A stretch of DNA of 64,000 bases, from contig DATJMX010000072.1 in assembly GCA_035508495.1 (NCBI GenBank), positions 1 through 64,000 on the forward strand, given 5' to 3'. Source of the DNA: Candidatus Binataceae bacterium. GTDB lineage: Bacteria > Desulfobacterota > Binatia > Binatales > Binataceae. A model generated the notes under the pieces. It did no database searches and was not told where the DNA came from. It saw only the letters and a program-made list of their open reading frames with translations. Shown in pieces: positions 17,676-26,120 of this stretch. The position numbers and the translations under genes are program-made. The stretch's first letter is position 1. The number at the start of each line of letters is the position of its first letter.

Positions 17676-19034
17676 GTGGCGGGGCATTGCAGCCTGCGCG
17701 ACGCGATCACGTCGGCCAACCTCGACGGCCCTGTTCATGGATGCGCGGCCGGAACCGGGGACGACACGATCGTCTTCGCCAACGGCGTCAGCGGTACGAT
17801 CATACTCAACGCAGTGCTGCCCGATATTGATCGCAATCTGTCGATCGTTGGCCCGAGCGCTGGAATCGTGATCAGCGGCAATAATCAGGTGCCGATCATG
17901 TTTATCGACGAAGCGTCACTCGGCCGGAGTACGGTGATTTTACGCAATCTGACTTTCACCGCCGCCCGCTACAACCTTGGCGGCGGCGCCATCAACAATA
18001 ATGGCACTTTGACCGTCGACAATTGCACGTTCTCTGAAAACGAGGGCAACAATGGCGGCGCGATCATCAGCATCGGAAGGCTGACCGTTTCGAACAGCAC
18101 GTTCTCAAGCAACAACGCGCTCGTCGGCGGTGCGCTCGGCTTGACTCGCAGTCAAGCCGGAGACACGACAGTCGTGGTCAACAGTACGTTCTATGGTAAC
18201 AGTGCGGGCCAGGGCGGAGCGATCTTCGTTGGCGGAGCGCGCCTGAACGTCGTGAACAGCACGTTCTCGGACAACGGCGCGAGCATCGGTGGCGGAATAT
18301 TCAGTACGCTCGGTATTACAACGGCAAAAGGGACAATCGTCACTGGCTCGGCAGGCGATAACTGCGATGGGGATATCGAAGACGAAGGCTACAACATTTC
18401 GGACGACGCTACGTGCCATTTCTCAGCCGCCGGCAGTCATAACAATACTGACCCGCAGCTCGACCCCGGCGGTCTCGCGGACAATGGCGGACCGACACAG
18501 ACGATCGCGCTCCTGGCCGGCAGCCCTGCGATCGACAAGATTCCGCCCGAGATCTGTCCGGCTACCGATCAGCGCGAATATCTGCGCCCGGCGCCCGGAC
18601 AGACTGATTGCGATATCGGCTCATTCGAGTTGAATGCCGTCCCCGCTCCAACTATCGATTGCAGCGCCGCCAAAGCGAGCAGGCCGAACCTCGTTTCTCT
18701 GCCGCTCGCTTTCATGCCGGAAAGCATCTTCGGTGTGACCGATCCCGGGGGGCCGTTCTCCATCAGCATGACGTCGATAACGCAGGACAAGCCGGTCAGC
18801 GGCGGCGGTCCGATTTGCAGCGACGGGTTCGGCGTTGGAACGAGCACTGCATGGGTGCGCGCCAACGGCCAGGGAAGCGGCGGACTCATCTATACTCTCG
18901 GCTTCACTGCGACCGACGGCGGCGGCGGGGGCAGCTGCAGCGGCGCGGTCAAGGTATGCGTGCAGGATCTGCGGCATCAGGGCCAATGCGTCGACACGGG
19001 CAGATCTTTCGACTCAACCAAGTGCCGGCGCTGA
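17676..19034 (+). CDS. exported beta-helix protein with CSLRDAI and choice-of-anchor motifs
   Basis: About 452 residues from a GTG, lacking its own leader (the signal peptide is encoded in another frame just upstream). Residues near the start give HCSLRDAITSAN, the N-terminal hallmark of bacterial cell-surface proteins with parallel beta-helix repeats. Repeats of NSTF-type units follow (VDNCTFSENEGNNGGAI, VSNSTFSSNNALVGGAL, VVNSTFYGNSAGQGGAI, VVNSTFSDNGASIGGGI). Next comes LAGSPAID and TDCDIGSFE, typical of the choice-of-anchor Q domain. The last 130 residues are a different, Cys-containing domain. Predicted outer-surface protein; adhesion or polymer binding is a guess. Confidence 0.75.
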   Translation: MAGHCSLRDAITSANLDGPVHGCAAGTGDDTIVFANGVSGTIILNAVLPDIDRNLSIVGPSAGIVISGNNQVPIMFIDEASLGRSTVILRNLTFTAARYNLGGGAINNNGTLTVDNCTFSENEGNNGGAIISIGRLTVSNSTFSSNNALVGGALGLTRSQAGDTTVVVNSTFYGNSAGQGGAIFVGGARLNVVNSTFSDNGASIGGGIFSTLGITTAKGTIVTGSAGDNCDGDIEDEGYNISDDATCHFSAAGSHNNTDPQLDPGGLADNGGPTQTIALLAGSPAIDKIPPEICPATDQREYLRPAPGQTDCDIGSFELNAVPAPTIDCSAAKASRPNLVSLPLAFMPESIFGVTDPGGPFSISMTSITQDKPVSGGGPICSDGFGVGTSTAWVRANGQGSGGLIYTLGFTATDGGGGGSCSGAVKVCVQDLRHQGQCVDTGRSFDSTKCRR

Positions 19035-19079
19035 ACCACGCGGGCCCTGGCAGACGAAGACTCGCGGCAGAGCGTTCCG

Positions 19080-20201
19080 CTAGGAGGTGCCGGCGTCTTC
19101 GATATCGGCGGCTTCGGCTTTGAGGAAATCCTTGAGGCGCCGCTTGAGCCGCGTTTCGATCTGGCGCACGCGCTCGCGGCTGATACCGTGGCGCTCGCCG
19201 ATTTCCTGCAGCGTCATCGGATCCTCGGCCAGCAGGCGCGCCTTGAAAATTTCGAGCTCCTTGTCCTTGAGCTGCGCGGCGAACTTCTCGACCTTCTCGC
19301 GCGCGAACTCGCGGAACTCGGCGTCGGCGGTTTCCTGCTCGGGCGTGCCGGTATCGGGCAGCACGTCGAGGAGACTCGTATCCTCGCCCCCCGAGAGCGG
19401 CTGGTCGAGCGAGATCTCGCTCTGCGCCATCCGCTCCTGCATCTCGCGCACCTCGCTCTCCTTGACGCCCATCCGCTGCGCGAGGAGAAGCGGCTGTGGC
19501 TTGAAGCCCTCGGCCTCGAGGCGCTCGCTCTCCTTGCGCAGGTTGAAGAAGAGCTTGCGCTGCGCCTGGGTCGTGCCGATTTTTACCAGGCGCCAGTTGT
19601 TGAGCAGGTAGCGGTAGATGTACGCGCGAATCCACCACACGGCGTACGAGGGAAAGCGGATCCCGCGGCTCGGATCGAACTTCTTGACCGCTTCCATCAA
19701 GCCGACGTTGCCTTCCTGGACGAGGTCGAGAACGTTCCTCGAGGCGCGCGCGAACTCGTAGGCGATTTTTACTACAAGGCGAAGATTCGCGGTGACCAGC
19801 CGATAGGCGTCTTCCTGATCGTGAGTATCGGCGTAGCGCCGCGCGACCTGCGCCTCCTCTTCGCGCGTCAGCAGCGGAAAGCGGCGAATCTCGGCGAGAT
19901 AGCGGCTCAGCGGATCGAAAGCTACGAGCGCCGAGGAATCCTCCGCTTCGCTATCGGCGGATCCGGCGTCATCGGCCTCGTGGTCATCGTCGTCGAAAGT
20001 GTGGATCGGCGCCGCGGTGTCAGTCTCGATCTCACCGTCGTCGTTCGCCGCGACGGGATGGAACTCCTCGACTTCGATCGCAGGTTCTTCAGCGCCGGTT
20101 TCGGGCGTAGCGCCAGCAGGCCGTGGCGCGGGTTCGCTCCTGGGCCGCGACTTCGTCGCGCCGCGCGGCGGGGCTTTGCTCTTGCTGGGTTTGCGAGGCA
20201 C
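19080..20201 (-). CDS. rpoH: heat-shock sigma factor RpoH with an acidic N-terminal extension
   Basis: 373 residues. From about residue 93 it is a group 3/RpoH sigma-70 protein: DPLSRYLAEIRRFPLLTREEE (region 1.2), the core-binding NVLDLVQEGNVGLMEAVKKF stretch (region 2), and a C-terminal region 4 helix-turn-helix TLQEIGERHGISRERVRQIE. QRKLFFNLRKE matches the RpoH box, found in heat-shock sigma factors and linked to FtsH/DnaK control. The first 90 residues are a low-complexity Pro/Arg then Asp/Glu-rich tail not usual for RpoH (about 285 residues elsewhere). GTG at 20201 is the annotated start; an internal start nearer residue 90 cannot be excluded. It lies downstream of rpoZ. Confidence 0.88.
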   Translation of the reverse strand: MPRKPSKSKAPPRGATKSRPRSEPAPRPAGATPETGAEEPAIEVEEFHPVAANDDGEIETDTAAPIHTFDDDDHEADDAGSADSEAEDSSALVAFDPLSRYLAEIRRFPLLTREEEAQVARRYADTHDQEDAYRLVTANLRLVVKIAYEFARASRNVLDLVQEGNVGLMEAVKKFDPSRGIRFPSYAVWWIRAYIYRYLLNNWRLVKIGTTQAQRKLFFNLRKESERLEAEGFKPQPLLLAQRMGVKESEVREMQERMAQSEISLDQPLSGGEDTSLLDVLPDTGTPEQETADAEFREFAREKVEKFAAQLKDKELEIFKARLLAEDPMTLQEIGERHGISRERVRQIETRLKRRLKDFLKAEAADIEDAGTS

Positions 20202-20296
20202 CGGACGATTCTTGCGCCGGCTTATGGCGCCCGCGCCGGCAGGGGGTAGCGAACGATAAATGAAGAGGCCGATCGAATGAGACCGGCGGTGCGATC

Positions 20297-20491
20297 TTAA
20301 CTTTCGGGTTCTTCGACCGTGACTTTGCCGGCGGCGATTTCGCGCAGCGCCGTGACTACTTCCTTGTTATCGGACTCGACCAGGGGACGAGCGCCTTTGA
20401 GCAGTTGCTTGGCGCGGCGAGCGCCGCCGAGCACCAGCTCAAAGCGGTTGGGAATCCGCTCAAGACAATCTTCTACGGTAATACGTGCCAT
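20297..20491 (-). CDS. rpoZ: RNA polymerase omega subunit
   Basis: 64 residues starting MARITVEDCLERIPNRFELV, the standard omega N-terminus, followed by the ARRAKQLLKGARPLV helix that clamps the beta-prime subunit and the conserved NKEVVTALREIAAGKV segment. It is slightly short at the C-terminus compared with E. coli omega (91) but usual for non-enteric bacteria. It precedes rpoH by 95 bases on the same strand; an RNA polymerase subunit next to a sigma factor suggests co-transcription. Confidence 0.93.
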   Translation of the reverse strand: MARITVEDCLERIPNRFELVLGGARRAKQLLKGARPLVESDNKEVVTALREIAAGKVTVEEPES

Positions 20492-20557
20492 TGGTCGTAA
20501 TTGTCCGGCCTGTCGCCGCGCTTGTCAACGCACGAGGATTCGGACCTCAGCGCGATT

Positions 20558-22291
20558 TTACTGCGTTTTCGCCGCAGCGGATTTTGCCGTCACGGCGGGA
20601 GCGCTGTTCTTGCCGTTGCAGTATTTGTCGCCGTGACTCAGCAGATTCAGCACCATCGGCGTGACGTGGAGCGTCGTCGGGCGAGATCCGGTTGTGTGTT
20701 CCATCGCTTCTTTGAGGCGTTCGCCGCGGCATCCTTCATGCGACAGGACGAGCGGAATATGTCCGTCCTGTATCGACGCGCTGCCGTGCACCGAATGGAA
20801 AAGATGGGCGAAGTAGAAGCGCTGCTCGATCGGAATCGTCAGTCCCGTGCGCGCCAACAACAGTACATCGCCGGCCCGAGTCCCATGCGGTCCCATCGAC
20901 AGCCAGCGCATCCGCCGATCGAGATCGAGCAGACCGGGATGCGGATGATCCTCGAGATAATCTTCGATTGAAACGAGGCGCTTGCCGTCGAACACCTCGT
21001 ATTCGTTGGTTTGCGTTCCCGGCTTGACCGGCTTGCGCGCGAAGATCAGCTCGAGACTGCCCTTGAGACGCGGCGCGCCGGCGCCGGTGCGATTCGCTTC
21101 GTAAAATGCCTTCGCGATCGGCAGCACATCTTCTTCAAATCGGGGCGGCTTCGTCCAATCGCATCTGTTGGAGATGTTGGGACACGTCGAGCGATCCGCC
21201 AGGTACACGTACGCGATCGAATCCTCGTAGGCGAGCGTGGCCTGATAATCCTGCTGTGCCGACGACGGATTCAGCACGAACGGACGTGGACGAAATCCCG
21301 CGGCCTTGAGCACCGCCGCTGGACCCGTATCGGGATCGACGGCTAGCGCATGAATCGGATCGTTGAGCACAGGAATATGGCCGTGATCGGCGAGGATTAC
21401 GACGAACGTATTGCTCATCAGGCCGCGCGATCGATACTCCTCGACGACTTTGCCGACGAGCGGATCGGTTATTTCCTCGAGATACGCGACCTGCTGCTTG
21501 AGCGGATCGCCAGGCGCGACGTGCGTGTACAAATCGATACCGGGGAAATAGACGGTCTGCAGACGCGGGATACCACCCTGAGCGAAGGCGGCAGACAGCT
21601 TGGTGATCGAGTCTTCGTCGAACTTCGCATAAACGGTGCGATTGCCACTCGGACCGCCGGTCGCACCAACGAGATAGTCGGCGACCACCGCGACGAACGT
21701 GGTCGGCGGCACGGTCGTGAAGGTATCGGCGCCGCGATAAACCATGTTCATCGAAACGCCGGACTTCACTCCCGCCTGCTCGTAGAGCGTGGGCGCGGTT
21801 AGCTGCTGGCCGATCAGATCGTCGCCGAGCATTTTTAGCGTGTCGCTGGTCTCGGGCACCGACACCGGTATCGGCGCGTAGAACTGCATTTTCTCGCGCG
21901 AGAACCATTCGTTGCCCGGAATACTCGTGTAGGCGCTCGGCTCGCCGGTGAAGATCACCGACCACGCCGCGGCCGTGATCGCCGGAAAGATCGTCTCCGC
22001 GTCGGGCGCCGAGTAAGCGTGACCGTAAACGCCACCGCGCTCGGGCTTGCCGAGCAGCGCCGCGAGGTCCGGCGCATGGCCTGACGCGATCGCCTCGTTC
22101 AATTGATTGTAGCCGACGCCATCGAAGCCGAAGATCAGAACGTGCGGACCGGGTTCATCGACATGCGGCGCGGGCGTCGGATGCTGCTCGCCGCCGCTCA
22201 GCACCAGGTTGCGAGTCGTCGTGCATGAGGCGATCAACAAAGCCAGGAAAATTACGATGCTGGAGAGAGGAAGCAGGGTGCGGCGCCGCAT
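20558..22291 (-). CDS. lipoprotein of the type I phosphodiesterase/nucleotide pyrophosphatase family
   Basis: 577 residues. MRRRTLLPLSSIVIFLALLI then ASC is a lipoprotein signal with Cys as acylation site. The mature protein belongs to the alkaline-phosphatase superfamily: the first metal Asp is in LIFGFDGVGYNQL, the nucleophile Thr is probably in DAETIFPAITAAAW, and later metal ligands are in YFPGIDLYTHVAPGD and VILADHGHIPV (DHGH). ATG at 22291 is chosen over 22357 because it gives a proper signal peptide. Substrate unknown (phosphodiester, phosphonate or nucleotide). Helicase gene lies upstream, separated by a repeat element. Confidence 0.82.
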   Translation of the reverse strand: MRRRTLLPLSSIVIFLALLIASCTTTRNLVLSGGEQHPTPAPHVDEPGPHVLIFGFDGVGYNQLNEAIASGHAPDLAALLGKPERGGVYGHAYSAPDAETIFPAITAAAWSVIFTGEPSAYTSIPGNEWFSREKMQFYAPIPVSVPETSDTLKMLGDDLIGQQLTAPTLYEQAGVKSGVSMNMVYRGADTFTTVPPTTFVAVVADYLVGATGGPSGNRTVYAKFDEDSITKLSAAFAQGGIPRLQTVYFPGIDLYTHVAPGDPLKQQVAYLEEITDPLVGKVVEEYRSRGLMSNTFVVILADHGHIPVLNDPIHALAVDPDTGPAAVLKAAGFRPRPFVLNPSSAQQDYQATLAYEDSIAYVYLADRSTCPNISNRCDWTKPPRFEEDVLPIAKAFYEANRTGAGAPRLKGSLELIFARKPVKPGTQTNEYEVFDGKRLVSIEDYLEDHPHPGLLDLDRRMRWLSMGPHGTRAGDVLLLARTGLTIPIEQRFYFAHLFHSVHGSASIQDGHIPLVLSHEGCRGERLKEAMEHTTGSRPTTLHVTPMVLNLLSHGDKYCNGKNSAPAVTAKSAAAKTQ

Positions 22292-22337
22292 GGCGCATTC
22301 TGACTGAATCGATCCAGCCGAGAAAGGCAGAAACTCA

Positions 22338-22393
22338 ACACCAAGGCACGAAGACACGAAGGCTCAACTTAATGACCTTCGTGCCCTTTGTGG
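22338..22393. repeat. imperfect inverted repeat, dispersed-repeat type
   Basis: A left arm with the consensus ACCAAGGCACGAAGACACGA (22340-22359 region) faces a right arm CCTTCGTGCCCTTTGTGG (22376-22393). The inner 8-bp stem CACGAAGG/CCTTCGTG is perfect around a 13-base loop. Strings of this type are known as dispersed intergenic repeats in several environmental phyla. It sits between the helicase stop and the phosphodiesterase start and could also act as a transcription attenuator. Confidence 0.5.
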
Positions 22394-22410
22394 TTTTCGA
22401 TTTTTTAGTG

Positions 22411-23625
22411 CTACGCCCAGCGCGAGCGCGGACGATTGCGCCCCGATTTGCCCCGCGCCGACGACGAGCGGAACAGCGTCACCGGCTTTGGCGCCGTGAT
22501 TTCGACCTTGTCGAAACCCTCGACATGGTCGCGCTCCAACTCGCCGCCGAGCGTGCGTTCCAGCCGTGCGAGCATCACGCGTTCCTCGGGAGTGACGAGA
22601 CTTATCGCCTCGCCCGACTTGCCCATCCGCGCCGTGCGGCCGATCCGATGGATATAGCCCTCGGTCTCCTCGGGCAGATCGAAATTGATCACGTGTGAGA
22701 CGTCGGGGATATCGAGCCCGCGCGCCGCGACGTCGGTCGCGACCATCACGCGATAGTGGCGCTCGCGGAAGCCAGACAGCGCGGCGTTGCGCTGGCCCTG
22801 GGAGCGGTCGCCGTGGATCTGCACCGCCTTGACGCGATTGCGCTGGAGCATCTTGGCGATTCGGTCTGCGCGGCTCTTGGTCCGGGTGAAAACGATCGCG
22901 CTCTCGACTTCGGGCCGGCGCAGGATCTCGAGCAGCATCGCGCTCTTGTTATCGAGCGTGACCGGGCAGATCGTCTGCCGAATCTGCGAAGGCGGCGCGG
23001 TCTTCGTGCTGGCCGAGACGCGCTCGGGACGATGCAAAAACTCGCGCGCGATTATCTCGGGTCCGGTCGCCATCGTGGCCGAGAACATCAGGGTCTGCCG
23101 ATTGCGCGGTGCCATCTTCATGATGCGGCGAAGCTGCGGCAGGAAGCCCATGTCGAGCAGGCGGTCGGCCTCGTCGATCACGATGTACTCGACATGATCG
23201 AGCTTAACGATGCCGCGCTCGAGGTAATCGATGAGGCGCCCGGGGCATGCGACGATCACCTGCACGCCCTTCTTGATCTCGGCGATATGACGCTTCTCGG
23301 ACTCGCCGCCGATGACGCGCGCGGCGCGAAGTCCGGTATGCCGCGCGAGCAACTCGAACTCCTGCATCACCTGCATCGCGAGTTCGCGCGTCGGTGCGAT
23401 CACCAGTGCGCCAAGATGCTTGACGCCCTTGCGCTGGAGCCTATCGATCAGCGGGATCAGGAAGGCCGAAGTCTTGCCGCTGCCGGTTTCGGCCGTGGCG
23501 ACAAGGTCGCGGCCGTCGAGTGCGATGGGCATCGCCAACGCCTGGATCGGCGTGGGGGTGTGATGGCCACGATCGCGGATTGAACGTTGGAGTTCGGGTG
23601 AAAGGGGAAACTCAGAAAAGGACAA
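22411..23625 (-). CDS. DEAD-box RNA helicase (RhlE-like)
   Basis: 404 residues with all DEAD-box motifs in order: Q motif TPTPIQALAMPIA, motif I ATAETGSGKTSAF, Ia APTRELAMQ, motif II VIDEADRLLDMGF, motif III MFSATMA, motif IV region IVFTRTKSRAD, motif V ATDVAARGLDIPDVSHVINFD and motif VI HRIGRTARMG. A short basic tail (RGKSGRNRPRSRW) ends the protein, as in RhlE-type helicases acting on ribosome assembly or RNA turnover. The start codon is TTG at 23625. It is monocistronic as far as spacing shows. Confidence 0.92.
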   Translation of the reverse strand: MSFSEFPLSPELQRSIRDRGHHTPTPIQALAMPIALDGRDLVATAETGSGKTSAFLIPLIDRLQRKGVKHLGALVIAPTRELAMQVMQEFELLARHTGLRAARVIGGESEKRHIAEIKKGVQVIVACPGRLIDYLERGIVKLDHVEYIVIDEADRLLDMGFLPQLRRIMKMAPRNRQTLMFSATMATGPEIIAREFLHRPERVSASTKTAPPSQIRQTICPVTLDNKSAMLLEILRRPEVESAIVFTRTKSRADRIAKMLQRNRVKAVQIHGDRSQGQRNAALSGFRERHYRVMVATDVAARGLDIPDVSHVINFDLPEETEGYIHRIGRTARMGKSGEAISLVTPEERVMLARLERTLGGELERDHVEGFDKVEITAPKPVTLFRSSSARGKSGRNRPRSRWA

Positions 23626-23897
23626 ACAGTAATCCTATGTCAGACCTCCTCGGATTCCAGCCGGCTGTCGCCGCGCCATTGGGGTCTTGAGGTTAGCGAG
23701 ATTGGCGTCGCGGAATCCGACGCGCGCATAAGTCACGATTGACTTGCGGATAAGCATACACGACGTATCAGAACGTAACAACGGCCTGCCGCGCCGAGTT
23801 TGAGGGGTCAAACGATCGGCCGTTGAGCATTGGATTGGAAGCGCAGAAACGATTTTGGTGGATGTAGCGCCGCCGATCGTGAGAGTATGCGCGCCAC

Positions 23898-24143
23898 ATG
23901 AAGATTTGCCATGCCGCCGCCTTAGGACTGATGACGTGGTACTTGATGTTGCCCTCGGAAGCCGCGACTCCGGGCGCCGCCAACGCAGCGACGACGCCGG
24001 TCGCTTCAGTGTTCGGCACCTATACCAACCAGGGTGATTGCGCCAAGGATCGCGAGCGCTTCGAAAACGATCCGGTGATCGGCCTTCGCATGCGCGCCGC
24101 GCAATGCATTCAATCAAGCACGGACCCCTCGAAAACGAAGTAA
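23898..24143 (+). CDS. small secreted protein of unknown function
   Basis: 81 residues with a likely signal peptide (MKICHAAALGLMTWYLML, cleavage near SEAAT) and a short mature part containing two Cys residues (DCAKDR, AAQCIQS), possibly one disulfide. No family recognised. A weak GAGAG sequence lies before the ATG. It converges on the enoyl-CoA hydratase gene, nine bases away. The composition is less biased than that of antisense frames, supporting a real gene. Confidence 0.5.
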   Translation: MKICHAAALGLMTWYLMLPSEAATPGAANAATTPVASVFGTYTNQGDCAKDRERFENDPVIGLRMRAAQCIQSSTDPSKTK

Positions 24144-24152
24144 GGCCGCAAA

Positions 24153-24914
24153 CTAAAACTTGCCGTGGCGACCGGTGCCTGAGGCGAAGCGCGCGGCGCC
24201 TTCGCGCGTCTCCCCGGAATTTATCGTCGCGATCGCGTAGCGATATTCGTTGAGCAGCGCCTCGGGCAGTTCCATCGTGAAACTCTCGTAGGCCGACATC
24301 CGATCCGAGCGCATGCATCGTTGCGGGAACGCCGCGATCTGCTCGGCGAGTTCGCGCGCGGCAGCCAGAGCCTGCCCTTGCTCGACGATTCGATTGGCGA
24401 GGCCCATCATGCGGGCCTCGTCGCCAGACACGCCGCGCCCGGTGAGGATCATGTCCATCGCGTGGCTCATCCCGATAAGACGCGGCAGGCGGATCGTGCC
24501 GCCATCGACCAGCGGCACGCCGAAGCGCCGGCAGAACACGCCGAACACCGCATCTCGCGCTGCCACGCGCATATCGCACCAGAGCGCGAGCTCGAGGCCG
24601 CCCGCGACGGCGAAGCCCTCGACCGCCGCGATGACCGGCTTGCTCAACAGCATTCGCGAGCATCCGAGCGGGCCGTCTCCACTTTCTGTCACACGGTTCC
24701 CGCGTGTGCTCGCGACGGCCTTGAGATCGGCGCCCGCGCAGAAATAGCCGCCAGCACCGGTCAGGATCGCGACCCAAGCCGAATCGTCCGCGTCGAAACG
24801 CCGGAACGATGCGGCCAGCGCCGCCGCCGTCGGGCGATCGACCGCATTGCGCGCCTCGGGCCGATTGATGGTGACGACCGCGATGTGGTTCTCAACCTGG
24901 TACTCGACGCTCAT
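24153..24914 (-). CDS. enoyl-CoA hydratase/isomerase family protein
   Basis: 253 residues of the crotonase superfamily: INRPEARNAVDRPTAAAL near the N-terminus, the oxyanion-hole segment GAGGYFCAGADLKAV, and the second oxyanion segment KPVIAAVEGFAVAGGLELALWCD. One acidic residue typical of hydratases (Glu of MRVAAxDAxFG-E) is replaced in RDAVFGVFCRRFGVP, so another crotonase activity is possible. A GGAGGAG ribosome-binding site precedes the ATG. No neighbouring beta-oxidation genes. Confidence 0.87.
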   Translation of the reverse strand: MSVEYQVENHIAVVTINRPEARNAVDRPTAAALAASFRRFDADDSAWVAILTGAGGYFCAGADLKAVASTRGNRVTESGDGPLGCSRMLLSKPVIAAVEGFAVAGGLELALWCDMRVAARDAVFGVFCRRFGVPLVDGGTIRLPRLIGMSHAMDMILTGRGVSGDEARMMGLANRIVEQGQALAAARELAEQIAAFPQRCMRSDRMSAYESFTMELPEALLNEYRYAIATINSGETREGAARFASGTGRHGKF

Positions 24915-25014
24915 TCGAATCTCCTCCGGGACCGTCAGGCTAACACGCCACCATGTCCCAAGCGCGCGCTATAAGTGTTCGAGTCTAACTGGAACCGACG
25001 CGGCGCAAGGACCA

Positions 25015-25020
25015 TATAAT
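25015..25020 (+). promoter_or_regulatory. possible -10 box (TATAAT)
   Basis: A perfect TATAAT hexamer, rare in this GC-rich DNA, lies 72 bases before the ATG of the 25092 gene. No good -35 hexamer is seen 17 bases upstream, so the assignment is tentative. Confidence 0.3.
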
Positions 25021-25091
25021 CGATCAGATCAGCCGCGGCGTTGCGGCGACCAACTTCGACGCCTGAACCGCGCTACCCACGGGGTTATCCA

Positions 25092-25598
25092 ATGGAGCAA
25101 TCAACGACAGAGCTTATCGAGAGACTTTCACGCCTGGAGCTGCAGCAGGCAAAGCTCCAACGGAGCAACAAACGTCTGCGCCTGGCGACTGGAGCGATCC
25201 TGCTGCTGTGCGGCGCAGTGGTCACGATGGCGCAAACGAGCTCGACGTTCCCTGAGACACTGGAGGCTCAGCAATTCCTCTTGCGTGACAGTACGGGCAA
25301 GCTGCGCGGCGCGATGGGCGTCCTGGCCGACGGGTCCGTCGGATTCAATCTCGAAGACCCGAGCGGCCGGACCCGGATCACATTAGACCTCGCCGCCGAC
25401 GGTACGCCGGGGTTGGACCTGTACGACGCGGAAGGGAAGGTGCGGTCCACGATGGCGCTGGGGAAGGCCGGCGAGCCGGGAATCGGGATGTACGGTCCCA
25501 ATGGTCACCTGCGCACCAGCCTTGACGTTCCCGCCGCCAAGACACCGGGTTTGGCCTTCTACCACGATAACGGCAATCCGGCGTGGGGAGCACCCTGA
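25092..25598 (+). CDS. single-pass membrane protein with repeated Gly/Asp-rich beta units
   Basis: 168 residues. Residues 1-32 are a charged, probably coiled-coil helix (LIERLSRLELQQAKLQRSNK), followed by a transmembrane anchor (LATGAILLLCGAVVTMAQ). The rest is a run of beta-rich units of about 25 residues: FLLRDSTGKLRGAMGV, FNLEDPSGRTRITLDL, LDLYDAEGKVRSTMAL and IGMYGPNGHLRTSLDV, each with D/G-x-G turns. This resembles a small beta-solenoid outside the cytoplasm. The family name is not known to me. ATG at 25092 is preferred over 25041 because the latter adds an Arg/Pro-rich non-conserved leader. The next gene starts two bases after its stop. Confidence 0.65.
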   Translation: MEQSTTELIERLSRLELQQAKLQRSNKRLRLATGAILLLCGAVVTMAQTSSTFPETLEAQQFLLRDSTGKLRGAMGVLADGSVGFNLEDPSGRTRITLDLAADGTPGLDLYDAEGKVRSTMALGKAGEPGIGMYGPNGHLRTSLDVPAAKTPGLAFYHDNGNPAWGAP

Positions 25599-25599
25599 C

Positions 25600-25989
25600 A
25601 TGAACTCATCGCAACGGCATCGCATCCTGGGCCGATCAATTGGGATGCTCATCGTCGCCGGCGCGGTCGCCTGTGCTCTCACCGGATGTGCGCCGGTCTA
25701 TGGCTACCCGGATTACCCGAGCTACGGGTACGCGCCCTATTCATGGGGATGGGGAAATACCTTGGGCTACGATCCGGGGTTTGTCGTCCATCATCCGTGG
25801 GAAGACCATTGGGGCGCGGGGCATCACACCGAGTTCTATCATCCAGCCCCCGGATATGCGGGCAGCGGCTTTCATGGCGCTCCCGGTGGATTTCACGGCA
25901 CCGCTGGCGGAGGTTCTCATGGCGCTCCCGGCGGAGGTGTTCATGGCGCGCCTGCGGGCGGCGGCCACGGCGGCGGTGGGCATCATTGA
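25600..25989 (+). CDS. Gly/His-rich lipoprotein
   Basis: 129 residues. The signal LIVAGAVACALTGC ends in a lipobox (ALTGC). The mature part is aromatic and Tyr/Pro-rich (YGYPDYPSYGYAPYSWGWG), then His-rich, with repeats of the type GAPGG-hydrophobic-HG and a C-terminal HGGGGHH. His clusters suggest metal binding, but no known domain is recognised. It follows the 25092 gene by one base and is probably co-translated with it, both being envelope proteins. Confidence 0.65.
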   Translation: MNSSQRHRILGRSIGMLIVAGAVACALTGCAPVYGYPDYPSYGYAPYSWGWGNTLGYDPGFVVHHPWEDHWGAGHHTEFYHPAPGYAGSGFHGAPGGFHGTAGGGSHGAPGGGVHGAPAGGGHGGGGHH

Positions 25990-26120
25990 TGTTCAGCTGC
26001 TAGCCGCGAAGCGCGCTCTCTTAAATAACGCGCCGCCACTCTGGATGCGAGTTGCGCTCGTTGCTTTTGCTCGATCGGGTCGCGATGCTAACACCGTCGC
26101 GCAAGCGATAACCATCCGGG

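Noticed and set aside
23635..24777. Long minus-strand open frame of 380 codons
   Set aside because: It is an alternative frame overlapping the enoyl-CoA hydratase gene on the same strand and then non-coding DNA; no protein family and Arg-rich.
25860..25988. GGCGG/CATGGCG tandem-like DNA repeats
   Set aside because: They are the coding consequence of the Gly/His-rich lipoprotein repeats, not a CRISPR or minisatellite array.
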